A stretch of DNA of 64,000 nt, taken from positions 558,001-622,000 of the forward strand of contig NZ_JAFIQX010000002.1 of NCBI RefSeq assembly GCF_017356035.1, in the 5' to 3' direction. This document shows, piece by piece, positions 54,149 through 63,104 of this stretch; the first letter of the stretch is position 1; every line of letters starts with the position of its first letter. This DNA comes from Longitalea luteola. GTDB lineage: Bacteria > Bacteroidota > Bacteroidia > Chitinophagales > Chitinophagaceae. A program made the translations under genes and the position numbers. Under the pieces are notes generated by a model. That model searched no databases. It worked only from the letters and a program-made list of their open reading frames with translations, and had not been told where the DNA came from.

Positions 54149-54973
54149 TTATTTTTTTCCCTCAAAAAAGCCATAATCCTTCAGGATCGCTTTCAGCATG
54201 TTTATCCGGATGGATGCAAAATCGACGTTTTTGTCGGGCGATTCTACCTGCAGCACAAAAAAGTAAGGGTGTTTATTTTCTTCGATCCAGCCAATGAGCC
54301 AGCCGAGCTGATTGCCTTTGTCGGTCGTGTTCCAGCCGGTTTTATAACTGAGCCGGTAGTTGGAATTGTTTTCCCACAGCATCATGCTGCGTACGGTACG
54401 TTGGGTTCTTTTCTGAAAAGGCAGCTGATCGAAGTACAATTTCTTTACCAGGCCTAGCTGTTCATCGGCAGTTACTTTGGCGCTGTTGTCGAGCCAGAAT
54501 GTATCGAGGTTGTTTGTTATTTTGAAGGTGTCGCGTTTGCGGGCATAGCCAAGGGTATCGAGCCAGTGTTGCATTTTGGGCTGACCAATACGCCGGGCCA
54601 GTTGCTGGTACCATGGCGGACAGGAAATGCGAAAGGCATCCCACATGGTCATGTCGCGATTGCATTCAGTGCGACTGCGAACGACACTGTCCCATTTTAT
54701 CACGGTATTGGTATCGTTTACAACACCTTCTTCCAGTCCGATCAGGGAGTTTACGATCTTAAAGGTAGAAGCAGGGGTGTAGGCACTGTCGCTGAACCGG
54801 GGCAGGTTGTAAATGGTGAATCTTCCCTGGCCGTTATCGAACAGGCCAAAACAGCCGGTGACTTTATTTTGGTCGAAATATTTTTTAATACTGTTGTCTA
54901 CGGTAACATTATTGGGTGAGCACGCAGCGAGGGCAACGGTGATCAGCAAACTTCCGGAGATCCATTTAACCAT
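54149..54973 (-). CDS. Divergent class D beta-lactamase-like lipoprotein
   Basis: 274 residues from ATG 54973 with lipobox (VALAAC). The serine site STFK (PASTFKIVNSLIG), the KTG triad (YKTGWNTTDKGNQLGW) and FWLDN are intact as in OXA enzymes. The second motif, S-x-V in OXA, is S-C-P (FRISCPPWYQ), and the YGN motif is YAR (LGYARKRD). The catalytic Ser and Lys are therefore there but the SxV and YGN positions are altered; it may hydrolyse poorly, have another substrate, or be a BlaR-like or PBP relative. The terminator and -7 box flank it as a monocistronic unit. Confidence 0.85.
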   Translation of the reverse strand: MVKWISGSLLITVALAACSPNNVTVDNSIKKYFDQNKVTGCFGLFDNGQGRFTIYNLPRFSDSAYTPASTFKIVNSLIGLEEGVVNDTNTVIKWDSVVRSRTECNRDMTMWDAFRISCPPWYQQLARRIGQPKMQHWLDTLGYARKRDTFKITNNLDTFWLDNSAKVTADEQLGLVKKLYFDQLPFQKRTQRTVRSMMLWENNSNYRLSYKTGWNTTDKGNQLGWLIGWIEENKHPYFFVLQVESPDKNVDFASIRINMLKAILKDYGFFEGKK

Positions 54974-54987
54974 GTTAAAAATTTGCA

Positions 54988-54995
54988 CAAAAGTA
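54988..54995 (-). promoter_or_regulatory. -7 promoter box TACTTTTG of the beta-lactamase-like gene
   Basis: Minus-strand TACTTTTG, 14 bp before the ATG; its outer end overlaps the 8-bp array at 54994. Confidence 0.5.
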
Positions 54996-55041
54996 ATAAG
55001 CTAATGTGATAATTAGCTAATGTGATAATGTGATAATGAAA
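54994..55041. repeat. 8-bp tandem array, TAATGTGA family (six units)
   Basis: TAATAAGC, TAATGTGA, TAATTAGC, TAATGTGA, TAATGTGA, TAATGAAA. It lies between the beta-lactamase-like and trehalase genes. Confidence 0.9.
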
Positions 55042-55060
55042 TACAGGGAATGGCATCCGA

Positions 55061-56638
55061 TTATTTTGGTGCTCCGTATTTATTAATGAGCGCCAGCAGC
55101 ACCCCGTTCGTCCAGCCGAAACCATCCTGGCCGGGATACTCGCCGCCACCGGCTTCGAGGTTCAGGTCAACTACATTGTATTTTTCCATGAGCTTGCCGG
55201 TCCTTTTATACACATCCACATTCAGTTTTATCCAGCGTTCAGCAATATCGCGGGCCAGCTCGCGTTGGCCGCAGCGATCGAGTCCCCAAATGGTCATCCA
55301 TTCCAGCGGCGCCCAACCATTGGGCGCATCCCATTGCTCACCGGTGTTGAACGGCGATGCGGTAACGCCACCTGGCTGCAGCAGCTTCGTTCTTACCTGT
55401 TCGGCCGCCTGCCGTGCCAGCAAGCTCATATAATCGAGGTTGGTGGTAAATAAACAAAAGGGATACATGCCTGCCGGTGTAACCACTTCAGACGTATTGC
55501 GGTTCCTGAAATTATAATCGGTATAATATTTCAGCTTTTTGTTCCAGCAGTATTTATCAATAGCCGCTCTTCTTCTTTCAGCTTTGCGGGTATAGTCGGC
55601 AGCAGCCTTGGCATCATGCGCCATGAATTTGGCTTTTGCCAGTATATTTTCCAGCGCATATAATAAGCTGTTCAGGTCAACAGGTACCATATCGGTAACC
55701 TGGATAGTGGCCAGTTTTTTCTTATCCCTGAACCAGCGGCTGCTGAAGTCGATACCACTCTCTGCAGCTGCGCGCAGGTTGATGTACATAACCTGTTTAT
55801 TCCTGCCCGACCGTTGGGCCGTTTCTACGTCTTCCTTATAACTTTCCTGGCGGGGAAACGGGTAATCGTCCCAGTAGCGGTTCAGCACCGTGCTGTCATT
55901 GACCTTAACAACCCGTTTGGTGGCCTGGCCCGTTTTTAAGGTAGCGGCGCCATTCATCCAGAACTCATATTCCTTTTCGAGGGCGGGCATATACGTTAGA
56001 TACACCGAATCGCTTTTTATTTCGGCCAGCAATTCAACCATTAAAGCAAAGAAAGGCGGTTGCGACCGGCTGACATAGTACGATCTGTTACCGTTGGGAA
56101 TGTGCCCGTAGATATCGATCATCCAGGCAAAGTTCTTTACCATGTTCTCGATCATTTCTCCCTCGCCGCTGGCCATCAGGCCCAGCATGGTGAAATAAGA
56201 ATCCCAGTAGTATATTTCACGGAAGCGGCCGCCGGGAACAATATAAGGGTTGGGCAATGCCAGTAATGAGCTTCCTATTACAACGGTATCGGGCTCACGC
56301 CGTAATACGCTCCACAGGTTTTTGATGTGTTTGGTAACATCTTTTTCCTGTTGAATATAATTGAACTGGGGCGGCGGGGGCGGCATTTCGAAATTCTCCT
56401 GTACGAATTGTTTCAGATCGAATTTGGCCGTGCCCTTCTGTTGATGATAATCGGCCACAATGTTCTTTGGATTCCTTTTGGGTACACAGTCAACAAAGGT
56501 CTTTCCATCAGGGAACACTTTACTTAACTGCACATCTCGGAATAAATCGCCATAAATTTTATCAGGTGTTGCTGGCGGTTGGGCAATCGTATATACGAGC
56601 TGAAAGCTAACCAGCAAACACAGGAACATTTTTTTCAT
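55061..56638 (-). CDS. treA: Periplasmic trehalase (GH37)
   Basis: 525 residues with signal peptide (ending TIAQPP). Splits trehalose into two glucoses. GH37 signatures: PGGRFREIYYWDSYFTM and the closing KYNVVDLNLEAGGGEYPGQDGFGWTNG; catalytic Asp and Glu are inside these blocks. Normal length. Own promoter; followed at 55041 by a repeat array. Confidence 0.95.
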   Translation of the reverse strand: MKKMFLCLLVSFQLVYTIAQPPATPDKIYGDLFRDVQLSKVFPDGKTFVDCVPKRNPKNIVADYHQQKGTAKFDLKQFVQENFEMPPPPPQFNYIQQEKDVTKHIKNLWSVLRREPDTVVIGSSLLALPNPYIVPGGRFREIYYWDSYFTMLGLMASGEGEMIENMVKNFAWMIDIYGHIPNGNRSYYVSRSQPPFFALMVELLAEIKSDSVYLTYMPALEKEYEFWMNGAATLKTGQATKRVVKVNDSTVLNRYWDDYPFPRQESYKEDVETAQRSGRNKQVMYINLRAAAESGIDFSSRWFRDKKKLATIQVTDMVPVDLNSLLYALENILAKAKFMAHDAKAAADYTRKAERRRAAIDKYCWNKKLKYYTDYNFRNRNTSEVVTPAGMYPFCLFTTNLDYMSLLARQAAEQVRTKLLQPGGVTASPFNTGEQWDAPNGWAPLEWMTIWGLDRCGQRELARDIAERWIKLNVDVYKRTGKLMEKYNVVDLNLEAGGGEYPGQDGFGWTNGVLLALINKYGAPK

Positions 56639-56675
56639 CCTTACTACATTTAATTACCAGGGGTTATTCCAGAAT

Positions 56676-56683
56676 CAAATGTA
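56676..56683 (-). promoter_or_regulatory. -7 promoter box TACATTTG of treA
   Basis: Minus-strand TACATTTG, 37 bp before the ATG. The adjacent upstream terminator (56695-56718) isolates it from the haloperoxidase genes. Confidence 0.5.
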
Positions 56684-56694
56684 ATAAATAAAAA

Positions 56695-56718
56695 ACCGTC
56701 CGGAAGAATCGGGACGGT
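56695..56718 (-). terminator. Terminator of the haloperoxidase operon
   Basis: ACCGTCC / GGACGGT, 7-bp stem with a 10-nt loop; minus strand continues TTTTTATTTATT. Confidence 0.9.
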
Positions 56719-56778
56719 GTTCTACTTCTATTTATGTTCTCGAAAAAAGATTGGTCGTATTATTGTTTCGTTCGTGTA

Positions 56779-58335
56779 TTAGTTACCGGCGCCATCGGTC
56801 TTAGCCCGTTGAACGGCATAATTGCCAACATTTCTGCCACACTCCAGTCCCATTTCACAATCTGAACGGTAATGTATGCCAGCAAGCATCCTCGACAGGG
56901 AAGCTTCCCTTGCCATGGCATCGTAGGCTGCTGACCGCTCCGGAACAAGATGCGACAGCACCGTGGCAGCGGCCCCGCTGAATGTAGAGTGACCTGAAAT
57001 GTAGGCTGGGAAATTAGGCACACCGGTCAGTGTTTTAATTTTAGGATTCATTTGCGATGGGCGTGGGTTGAAGTAATGGAATTTGGCGTCCCAGCAAATG
57101 ATAGCTGCATCCATTAACGCCATATTCAACAAGGCCATATTGCGGGCCCAGCGCACTTCGCTGTAATGCTGTTTAATAAAATCTTCTGCAGCGATGGCGT
57201 TCCAGTGGCCTGCAGGGGTAGAAGTACCTACGCCATCGGCCCAGAAGTGCACAATTCGGTAATTTTCCCGGGAATCATCATTGACCAGCTGTAGTATTTC
57301 ATCGGTTTCCTCTTTCATTTTAGCGCTGCCGGTTAACGGTGGCGGACCCGGGCGCAATGATATGGCCGTTAAGGAATCAAACAGAAAGGCCTTTACTTTT
57401 CCGTACATGGGCAGCATGGGCGGGCGCCTGGGCAGTTCCAGGCTGTACCAGGGTATTTCGCCCCGGGCTATGCAATCGGTTTCCAGTTTCGTCCAGTCAA
57501 CCTGCGTGCCGCCGGCCGCACCTGCGCGGTCGGTGCGGGCACGCGCAACAAACTTTTGCGCTACGGCTTTACCCAGTGCTTCACCGGCCTCTATATCGCT
57601 GCGCACATTGGCACCGCCAATGATCCGCGCCCGTTTATGTTCTTCGGCTTTTTGCTGAATGAAGTCCTGGTCGCCGGGGAATAACAGCTTCAGCATTTCC
57701 ACAGCAGCGCCTACGACAACTGCATCTTCTGAAGGATAGGATGGAAGGTCTGTTTGCGGTACTAATGTATTGATGGCGGCATCTACTTTATAAGGCGCCG
57801 GCCGGTTGAACAATTTTTTATAGTAGTGCGCAGCTACCAGCGCATCGTATTGCGCTGCGCTCACATAGGCATACGCACGTGCTGCATAGGGCGGATTGGC
57901 AAACGGAAATTGCGGGTAAGCGAGCGGGTTATTGGCATTAGGGACAGGATAACTGCCGTCGTCGTTCTGGTAAGGCGGCAGATTGTGTTTGGCCACCAGC
58001 TCGCGTAATATTTCATTCCAGCGCAGTATGGCGCCGGCGCTCCAGTATTTTACAAGATGCTTTTCATTATCGGTCAGGGATGCCTGCCAGCTTTTGATCT
58101 CATTTAACTGGGCAATGTATTCCGGTGTAGTAGTGGCTACGGGTGTTGCTACGGGAATTTCATTGGCAGATGTGAGCAAGACAGGTCTCCAGCTGCCGGC
58201 ATCCAGATCGCTTTTGTCTGGTTGCAGCGCAGGCAGATCATCCGTGCGGCCTGCTTCGTTCTTTGAACAGGCAAAAGGAATGACAACAGCAATAGTAATC
58301 AGCAGCGGAATCAATATGTATAATATCCTCTTCAT
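56779..58335 (-). CDS. Vanadium-dependent haloperoxidase/PAP2 family lipoprotein
   Basis: 518 residues with lipobox (VIPFACS). Vanadate/phosphate-site motifs of this superfamily are present late: FNPRPSQM, YISGHST and SRMLAGIHYRSDCEMG (R-x5-H-x3-D). It may be a haloperoxidase or a secreted phosphatase. The gene overlaps the end of the outer-membrane protein gene by 4 bp, so the two are translationally coupled. It lies last in a minus-strand operon with a second haloperoxidase-like gene. Terminator at 56695. Confidence 0.9.
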   Translation of the reverse strand: MKRILYILIPLLITIAVVIPFACSKNEAGRTDDLPALQPDKSDLDAGSWRPVLLTSANEIPVATPVATTTPEYIAQLNEIKSWQASLTDNEKHLVKYWSAGAILRWNEILRELVAKHNLPPYQNDDGSYPVPNANNPLAYPQFPFANPPYAARAYAYVSAAQYDALVAAHYYKKLFNRPAPYKVDAAINTLVPQTDLPSYPSEDAVVVGAAVEMLKLLFPGDQDFIQQKAEEHKRARIIGGANVRSDIEAGEALGKAVAQKFVARARTDRAGAAGGTQVDWTKLETDCIARGEIPWYSLELPRRPPMLPMYGKVKAFLFDSLTAISLRPGPPPLTGSAKMKEETDEILQLVNDDSRENYRIVHFWADGVGTSTPAGHWNAIAAEDFIKQHYSEVRWARNMALLNMALMDAAIICWDAKFHYFNPRPSQMNPKIKTLTGVPNFPAYISGHSTFSGAAATVLSHLVPERSAAYDAMAREASLSRMLAGIHYRSDCEMGLECGRNVGNYAVQRAKTDGAGN

Positions 58336-59297
58336 GGTTGTGATTTTTCAGGCGATGCAGCTGCCTGTTGCTTACGATTAAAATTGATGATGTAAAACAG
58401 TCCGCCGTTTATGGTAGTGGCTTGTCCTACATTGCGGCCGGCTATCACATAATTTCCGGCGGCGATGACAGAGAGGCCGCGTGGCGCCTGTAGTTCATAT
58501 TTCATGTTCACACCAAGCCTGGTGGCGTTCATCCTGTTACTGGGAAAGGGCATGTTGTTGCGGGTGATGTCGAAACCGCCCAGGGTGGTCCAGTTGTCGA
58601 GCACGGCCTCGGCGATCAGGTTATTATATCGATATCCCGTACGCAGGTTGAACGATAAGGCGTCGGGCATGGACACTTTATTGGTATAATGCATTTCGGT
58701 AGTGTAGTAGGCATCCCGGTCAATTTTGATATTGTCTCTGAAAATGTAGGTGCCGGATGCCGTGACAAAGACCTTTCCCCACTGGTAATCGCCCATGATC
58801 CGCAATGACAGGGATTTACTGCGAAGTCCTAATGACAGGGGCAGATAGTCTGCCACGTAATTGCTGAGCGGCGCCGATACACCGGCAATACCGTATGCAG
58901 TGAGATTGCCTTTGCCGATATTTCTTTCGATGGGCATCCATTTTACCCAAAGTGAACCATCCTGAATGCCTTCAACACCATGCAATGTACCTGCCGAGGC
59001 TTTTGTTTTCACGTATGGAACAGCAAAGAGGATATTCAGTTTATTACTAACGCCGTAGTTACCCATTATACTGAACATTTGCGTGGAGATCCTGCCAAGG
59101 TTCAGGTTTTCGCGTTTACGCGTTCCTTCCCAATAGTTTTTCCAGCTGCTATAGCCATACATGGGTCCTACGCAGAAATTATTTTTCGTCATCATAATGC
59201 CGTCGATCTCTGTTTGGGCCGAAGCAGGCAATAGCGCTGCCAGCAGCGCAAACAGCGACAGGCAGTATTGTAAACAGGCCTTCCGGGATTTTGACAT
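58332..59297 (-). CDS. Outer-membrane beta-barrel protein (haloperoxidase partner 1)
   Basis: 321 residues with signal peptide (ending PASAQ). Barrel-like alternation, frequent Tyr/Trp strand ends and repeated GVSNKLNILFAVPYVKT-type strands. It looks related to the next protein upstream in fold, but without strong sequence identity. Co-translated with the haloperoxidase gene through a 4-bp overlap. May let substrates reach the enzyme. Confidence 0.75.
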   Translation of the reverse strand: MSKSRKACLQYCLSLFALLAALLPASAQTEIDGIMMTKNNFCVGPMYGYSSWKNYWEGTRKRENLNLGRISTQMFSIMGNYGVSNKLNILFAVPYVKTKASAGTLHGVEGIQDGSLWVKWMPIERNIGKGNLTAYGIAGVSAPLSNYVADYLPLSLGLRSKSLSLRIMGDYQWGKVFVTASGTYIFRDNIKIDRDAYYTTEMHYTNKVSMPDALSFNLRTGYRYNNLIAEAVLDNWTTLGGFDITRNNMPFPSNRMNATRLGVNMKYELQAPRGLSVIAAGNYVIAGRNVGQATTINGGLFYIINFNRKQQAAASPEKSQP

Positions 59298-59369
59298 AAA
59301 CAGTTGATTAGTTAAGTGTGCAACACATCAGAAACGAAGCGCGGAAGGTGTTGCGCACTTTATGAATAT

Positions 59370-60461
59370 TTAAAATCTGAATGAGCAGCCAATATTCACC
59401 AGGTAATCGGCAAAAGCCGCATCGCCCTGGGCATACACCCCCGTTGCCCTGGTTCTTAATTTATCGGCAACACTTTGCGTACGGTTGCGTTTAACCGCAA
59501 ATGGAGCATAGGCATAGAGAGTGGCTTTTTTAAACTGGTAATTAAGGCCTGGTTCTATAGAAATGATATAACCGGGCCGGCGGAAGCCTTTACTGCCACC
59601 GATCAGGTCTTCTGATGGCTGGCATTCTTCGCGAACCCCGGCAGAAATGGTAAGTTGGTCAACCGTAAAACTGGCGCCTGCGCGGATCATAAACTGATCA
59701 GGCACGCTCATGACGCTGGTGCCGTATTTAATGGCATCGGCAGAAGGCGTTCCCCCACGGGCAGTGGATACCCCGTTTTGTTCACGCGGGTTGAAGAGAT
59801 AAAAAAAGTTACCATACACGCCGAATTGCCGGGTGAAATTGTAGAAAGCATTTATTTCGGTAGTGAAGCCGGTACCGCCATCACCCAGCTGTATCGACTG
59901 GTCAACGGGTCCCAACACTCTTGTAGTATCATTTTTAACGAAGAAATCCTGGTACCGGTAATCACCGGTGGGCAGCTTTAGTCCCAGGCCAACCTGAATA
60001 TTTCCTTTAGGCATAAGCGTTGGATCGAGGAGCCAGCGATAGGCTGAAATGCGGATGTCGCCGATGCCGAATGAACGGGTGTAGTGCCGGGCGCCTTCTC
60101 CGCCGTTATTGCCGCCGTGCTCATACATGGATGAACGGACATTGGAAATAATGGGTACATCCAGCGCAAGCGACCAGTATTTGTTCAGGTTGCGGGTAAG
60201 CGTAAGGTTTAATGTGTAGGAATAATTGATCACTTCAGTGCCTTGTTCGGTGCGGTGCTTTTGTTCTTCGGTGCCTACAAAATGACGGAACGATTTAAAG
60301 TAGCGGTTGCTTACAGACAACATCCATTTGGAGGCGTCGTGGCTGGCAGCCTGGTCGCGGGTGCAGAAGCCACCGGTGCTTCTGATGGCCACACAACCTT
60401 GTGATTGTGCCTGGTTGGCGAACAGCAGATATAGCGCAGAAGCGAAAAGGATCTTTTTCAT
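59370..60461 (-). CDS. Outer-membrane beta-barrel protein (haloperoxidase partner 2)
   Basis: 363 residues from ATG 60461 (MKKILFASALYLLFANQAQSQ), a clear signal peptide. After CVAIRSTGGFCTRDQ comes a barrel of about 12-14 strands ending with GCSFRF, a terminal Phe as in outer-membrane proteins. Lies 77 bp after the second haloperoxidase gene and 72 bp before the first partner protein. Confidence 0.75.
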   Translation of the reverse strand: MKKILFASALYLLFANQAQSQGCVAIRSTGGFCTRDQAASHDASKWMLSVSNRYFKSFRHFVGTEEQKHRTEQGTEVINYSYTLNLTLTRNLNKYWSLALDVPIISNVRSSMYEHGGNNGGEGARHYTRSFGIGDIRISAYRWLLDPTLMPKGNIQVGLGLKLPTGDYRYQDFFVKNDTTRVLGPVDQSIQLGDGGTGFTTEINAFYNFTRQFGVYGNFFYLFNPREQNGVSTARGGTPSADAIKYGTSVMSVPDQFMIRAGASFTVDQLTISAGVREECQPSEDLIGGSKGFRRPGYIISIEPGLNYQFKKATLYAYAPFAVKRNRTQSVADKLRTRATGVYAQGDAAFADYLVNIGCSFRF

Positions 60462-60538
60462 AATGAGTTGTTTTGGTCTTACTTGTGTCACCCTGCTTTC
60501 AGCGTGTGAGAATGTGTGACACCTGTTGTTAACAATAC

Positions 60539-61876
60539 TTATTTACTGGCCAGTTGTTCTTTGCGCATGTGCAGCTTCGACAGAATGCAATTGCCCACTT
60601 TCTCCCCCTGGTCACGGGCTACAAATATGGAAGGGCGATAGTGAATGCCTCCATAAAAGCGGCTCATGCCCGCTTCATCGGCGGCATGCCTGGGCGAGTC
60701 AAAATTCCGGTCGGTAAAACCCCAGGCGCGTTCAGTACTATCCCTGAAAGGGGTTTGTTTGCCATAAATGTGCTCGAGAACAGTGGCTGCGGCGGTAGAA
60801 ATGATCGAGTGGCCGCTGGTATATTCAGGAAAAGGGGGCGTTTGTAAATAGGGTTTCCAGTTGGGATCGATGTAATTGTTGATCACTGTTTCAGGGCGAA
60901 CCAGGTTAAATGTATACTTGGCATCCCAGCACGCAATAAAAGCATCCATAACGGCAAAGGATACGGTTGCATACGTGTATACTGTTTTATTGAAATCGGC
61001 CTTCTTATTCTGGCTGATGATGCCTGTAATGCCCATCCAGTGACCGCCGGGGGTCATGGCTTTGGTCGCATACATGGTATGGCCCACCACATTCAGCTTA
61101 AAACCATTGCAATCCCAGAAACTGGCGATCGCTTTTTGTTCTTCGGTTAAGTTCATGACCGTGTCCTGCACCTGTTTGGCCATTTTATAAAATTCGCAAC
61201 TGGCGTCTTTGCCGAAAGCACAGGGTGGGGGCGGAGGATATTGGTTGCAGCTGTCGAGTGCAATGGTGCGGATGGTGCGCCACTGTGGTTCTACCGCCTG
61301 GAAATAACCCGGGGGTGTGGGGATCCATTTGCCATCTTCATTAGGCACTGTGTATTTGGCGGCAGAACGGGTTTGAGCATAATTGTCTTTTTTACTCCAG
61401 GCCAGTACGGCTTTGGCAACAGCCACGCCATAATCTTCGGAGTGTTGCATTCTATCCGCAGGCATGCCATGCTGCTTTGCCATCAGTTGAAGCGAGTCCA
61501 CGATTTTATCGGTCTGGTCTTTTGAAAAGGTGAGGGTTCTACCCACTTCCATAAATGCCATGAGGGCGGCGTACGGGAAGTCGATCTTTTTACCGGCCGT
61601 TGGTGGCGGCGGATAGTCAAACCCTTTTAACTGCCCGTTCAGTGAAGTATAACTGCTATCGCCATGGGCAATTACTTCAAATGCGGCCAGGTGGGCATAG
61701 GCATAAATGCGACTGGCTACAGGCGGCGTAAAAATATCGTAGGTAATAACGTCGGTGAGCTTACCGGTAATCTTGCTATACAGAACAGGATCATGAAGTA
61801 CCTGCTCGTAATCGGCAGCACGTTGTGCACAGGAGGTAACTCCTGCCACTATAATGGCAAACAATAAAACACGCAT
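60539..61876 (-). CDS. Vanadium-dependent haloperoxidase/PAP2 family lipoprotein (second)
   Basis: 445 residues with lipobox (VAGVTSC). Superfamily motifs: NLVRPETV, EYTSGHSII and SRFYGGIHYRP. After the His the usual Asp (H-x3-D) is Ser in HYRPS, unlike the paralogue at 56779. About the same domain layout as the first, but only moderate similarity. Operon with two barrel proteins and the first haloperoxidase. Confidence 0.88.
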   Translation of the reverse strand: MRVLLFAIIVAGVTSCAQRAADYEQVLHDPVLYSKITGKLTDVITYDIFTPPVASRIYAYAHLAAFEVIAHGDSSYTSLNGQLKGFDYPPPPTAGKKIDFPYAALMAFMEVGRTLTFSKDQTDKIVDSLQLMAKQHGMPADRMQHSEDYGVAVAKAVLAWSKKDNYAQTRSAAKYTVPNEDGKWIPTPPGYFQAVEPQWRTIRTIALDSCNQYPPPPPCAFGKDASCEFYKMAKQVQDTVMNLTEEQKAIASFWDCNGFKLNVVGHTMYATKAMTPGGHWMGITGIISQNKKADFNKTVYTYATVSFAVMDAFIACWDAKYTFNLVRPETVINNYIDPNWKPYLQTPPFPEYTSGHSIISTAAATVLEHIYGKQTPFRDSTERAWGFTDRNFDSPRHAADEAGMSRFYGGIHYRPSIFVARDQGEKVGNCILSKLHMRKEQLASK

Positions 61877-61954
61877 GAGATTGCTTCGATTAATAAGAAA
61901 TCAAATTGATGGATGGTTAGCTATAACGCTTCCATAATAACCAATAGCTACTTA

Positions 61955-62503
61955 TTAACACTCGGGTGGCTGTGCGGGCGTAGTTATGAGGGGAGATGAA
62001 GGCATAATCATGGCATAGCCGGTAAACGGGTGTTGTTGCAGTCCCAGTGCTTCCAGTTGCCAGTTATTTTGTTGTTCCCAGTATTCGGTTACCGGGTTTT
62101 TGATAGCAACTGACGGTGTTGATTGATTAGGATCATGTTGTTGCAGGTCGTTCACCAGCTTAAAGAATTCATCACGGGCGCTCTGCAGCCGCATTCTGTT
62201 CTCATTAGGTAAACAGAGCAGTACCAGTTCACCTTTTTCGACTTTGCGTTTTACATATTTGTAGTGAATACCGTTGAATTCAATTTCGCCATCGTACCGT
62301 TCGAAATCAGAAGTAATGTTCTGGTAAGGCATGTTGAGCGGAATGCGAATTTCCAGGAGACTGGCTTCATTGTATTGCTGCCGATCGAGTTGGGCTTCCA
62401 GATGGGTATCGGCCCGGTGTTGCAGATAATCGGAGAGCAACCGATATCCAAACCAGTTAAACAGAAAGATGAGAAGCAGCAATATGGCAGCAGCTCGTTT
62501 CAT
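61955..62503 (-). CDS. Secreted or membrane-anchored hypothetical protein
   Basis: 182 residues. N-terminal span (about 4-22, ILLLLIFLFNWFGYRLL), then a soluble alpha/beta domain (EIRIPLNMPYQNITSDFERYDGEI, KYVKRKVEKGELVLLCLPN) and a Pro/Ser-rich C-terminus. No domain recognised. It is 78 bp upstream of the haloperoxidase gene and probably heads the operon. Confidence 0.65.
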   Translation of the reverse strand: MKRAAAILLLLIFLFNWFGYRLLSDYLQHRADTHLEAQLDRQQYNEASLLEIRIPLNMPYQNITSDFERYDGEIEFNGIHYKYVKRKVEKGELVLLCLPNENRMRLQSARDEFFKLVNDLQQHDPNQSTPSVAIKNPVTEYWEQQNNWQLEALGLQQHPFTGYAMIMPSSPLITTPAQPPEC

Positions 62504-62716
62504 CCGTGGTGCAATAGCTTTGAGTTACCACAAAATAAGACAATTCGGACTATGAAAATGCTGTTGATCAAAATAAATTAGCTGGTTTTGGTTATAAATG
62601 CCGTTGGCGCCTGTAAAAAGAAGTGCACGCTTACAGTGGCTTTGTAATCAAAAAGCCGGTATTAAATAAAAGGGCCTTTGGAAGTTTGGTTTTACGTACT
62701 ATACTTCCGCCAGGTT

Positions 62717-62749
62717 GTGGTTTGGTTGTCGTTTGGTTGTGGTTTGGTT
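62717..62749. repeat. 11-bp tandem repeat GTGGTTTGGTT (three units)
   Basis: Units at 62717, 62728 and 62739 (the second has one change, GTC). Beginning of a 600-bp gap without gene. Confidence 0.85.
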
Positions 62750-62890
62750 AGGTTTACCTTTTCTTTACCCCTTAGGTAACAAAAAGGAAATGAATCGGTA
62801 AAGGAAATATCATTCTAACATAAAGACAACCAAAGGAAGAGCAAAAGAACAGGTAACCGCGGGTAATGAAAAGGAGAACCGGGGGTTAAG

Positions 62891-63032
62891 CGGAGGTAAA
62901 GAAAAGCTAAAGAATACCTGAGCAGGAGGTAAAGAAGAGGTAACCAGGGGGTAAAGAAATTATTTTACTGCTGTTGAAAATCAGCCCCTTGTGAAGCAAT
63001 GGGGTAACCAGGAGGTAAAGAAGAGGTAAACA
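62891..63032. repeat. Purine-rich dispersed repeats of GGAGGTAAAGAAGAGGTAA type
   Basis: The 21-mer beginning CAGGAGGTAAAGAAGAGG occurs exactly at 62923-62943 and 63009-63029, with further GGTAAAG and GGTAACC variants. The plus strand is almost purely G/A/T. It resembles tandem Shine-Dalgarno boxes but precedes no gene on the plus strand. Confidence 0.85.
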
Positions 63033-63058
63033 ATCTGGCTGGCCTGATCATAAAAAAA

Positions 63059-63080
63059 ATGCGCTCCGATCGGAACGCAT
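63059..63080 (-). terminator. Terminator of the SDR gene
   Basis: ATGCGTTCC / GGAGCGCAT on the minus strand with the palindromic core TCCGATCGGA, then TTTTTTTTA. Confidence 0.9.
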
Positions 63081-63104
63081 AACAAAATATTGATAAACTA
63101 TTGC

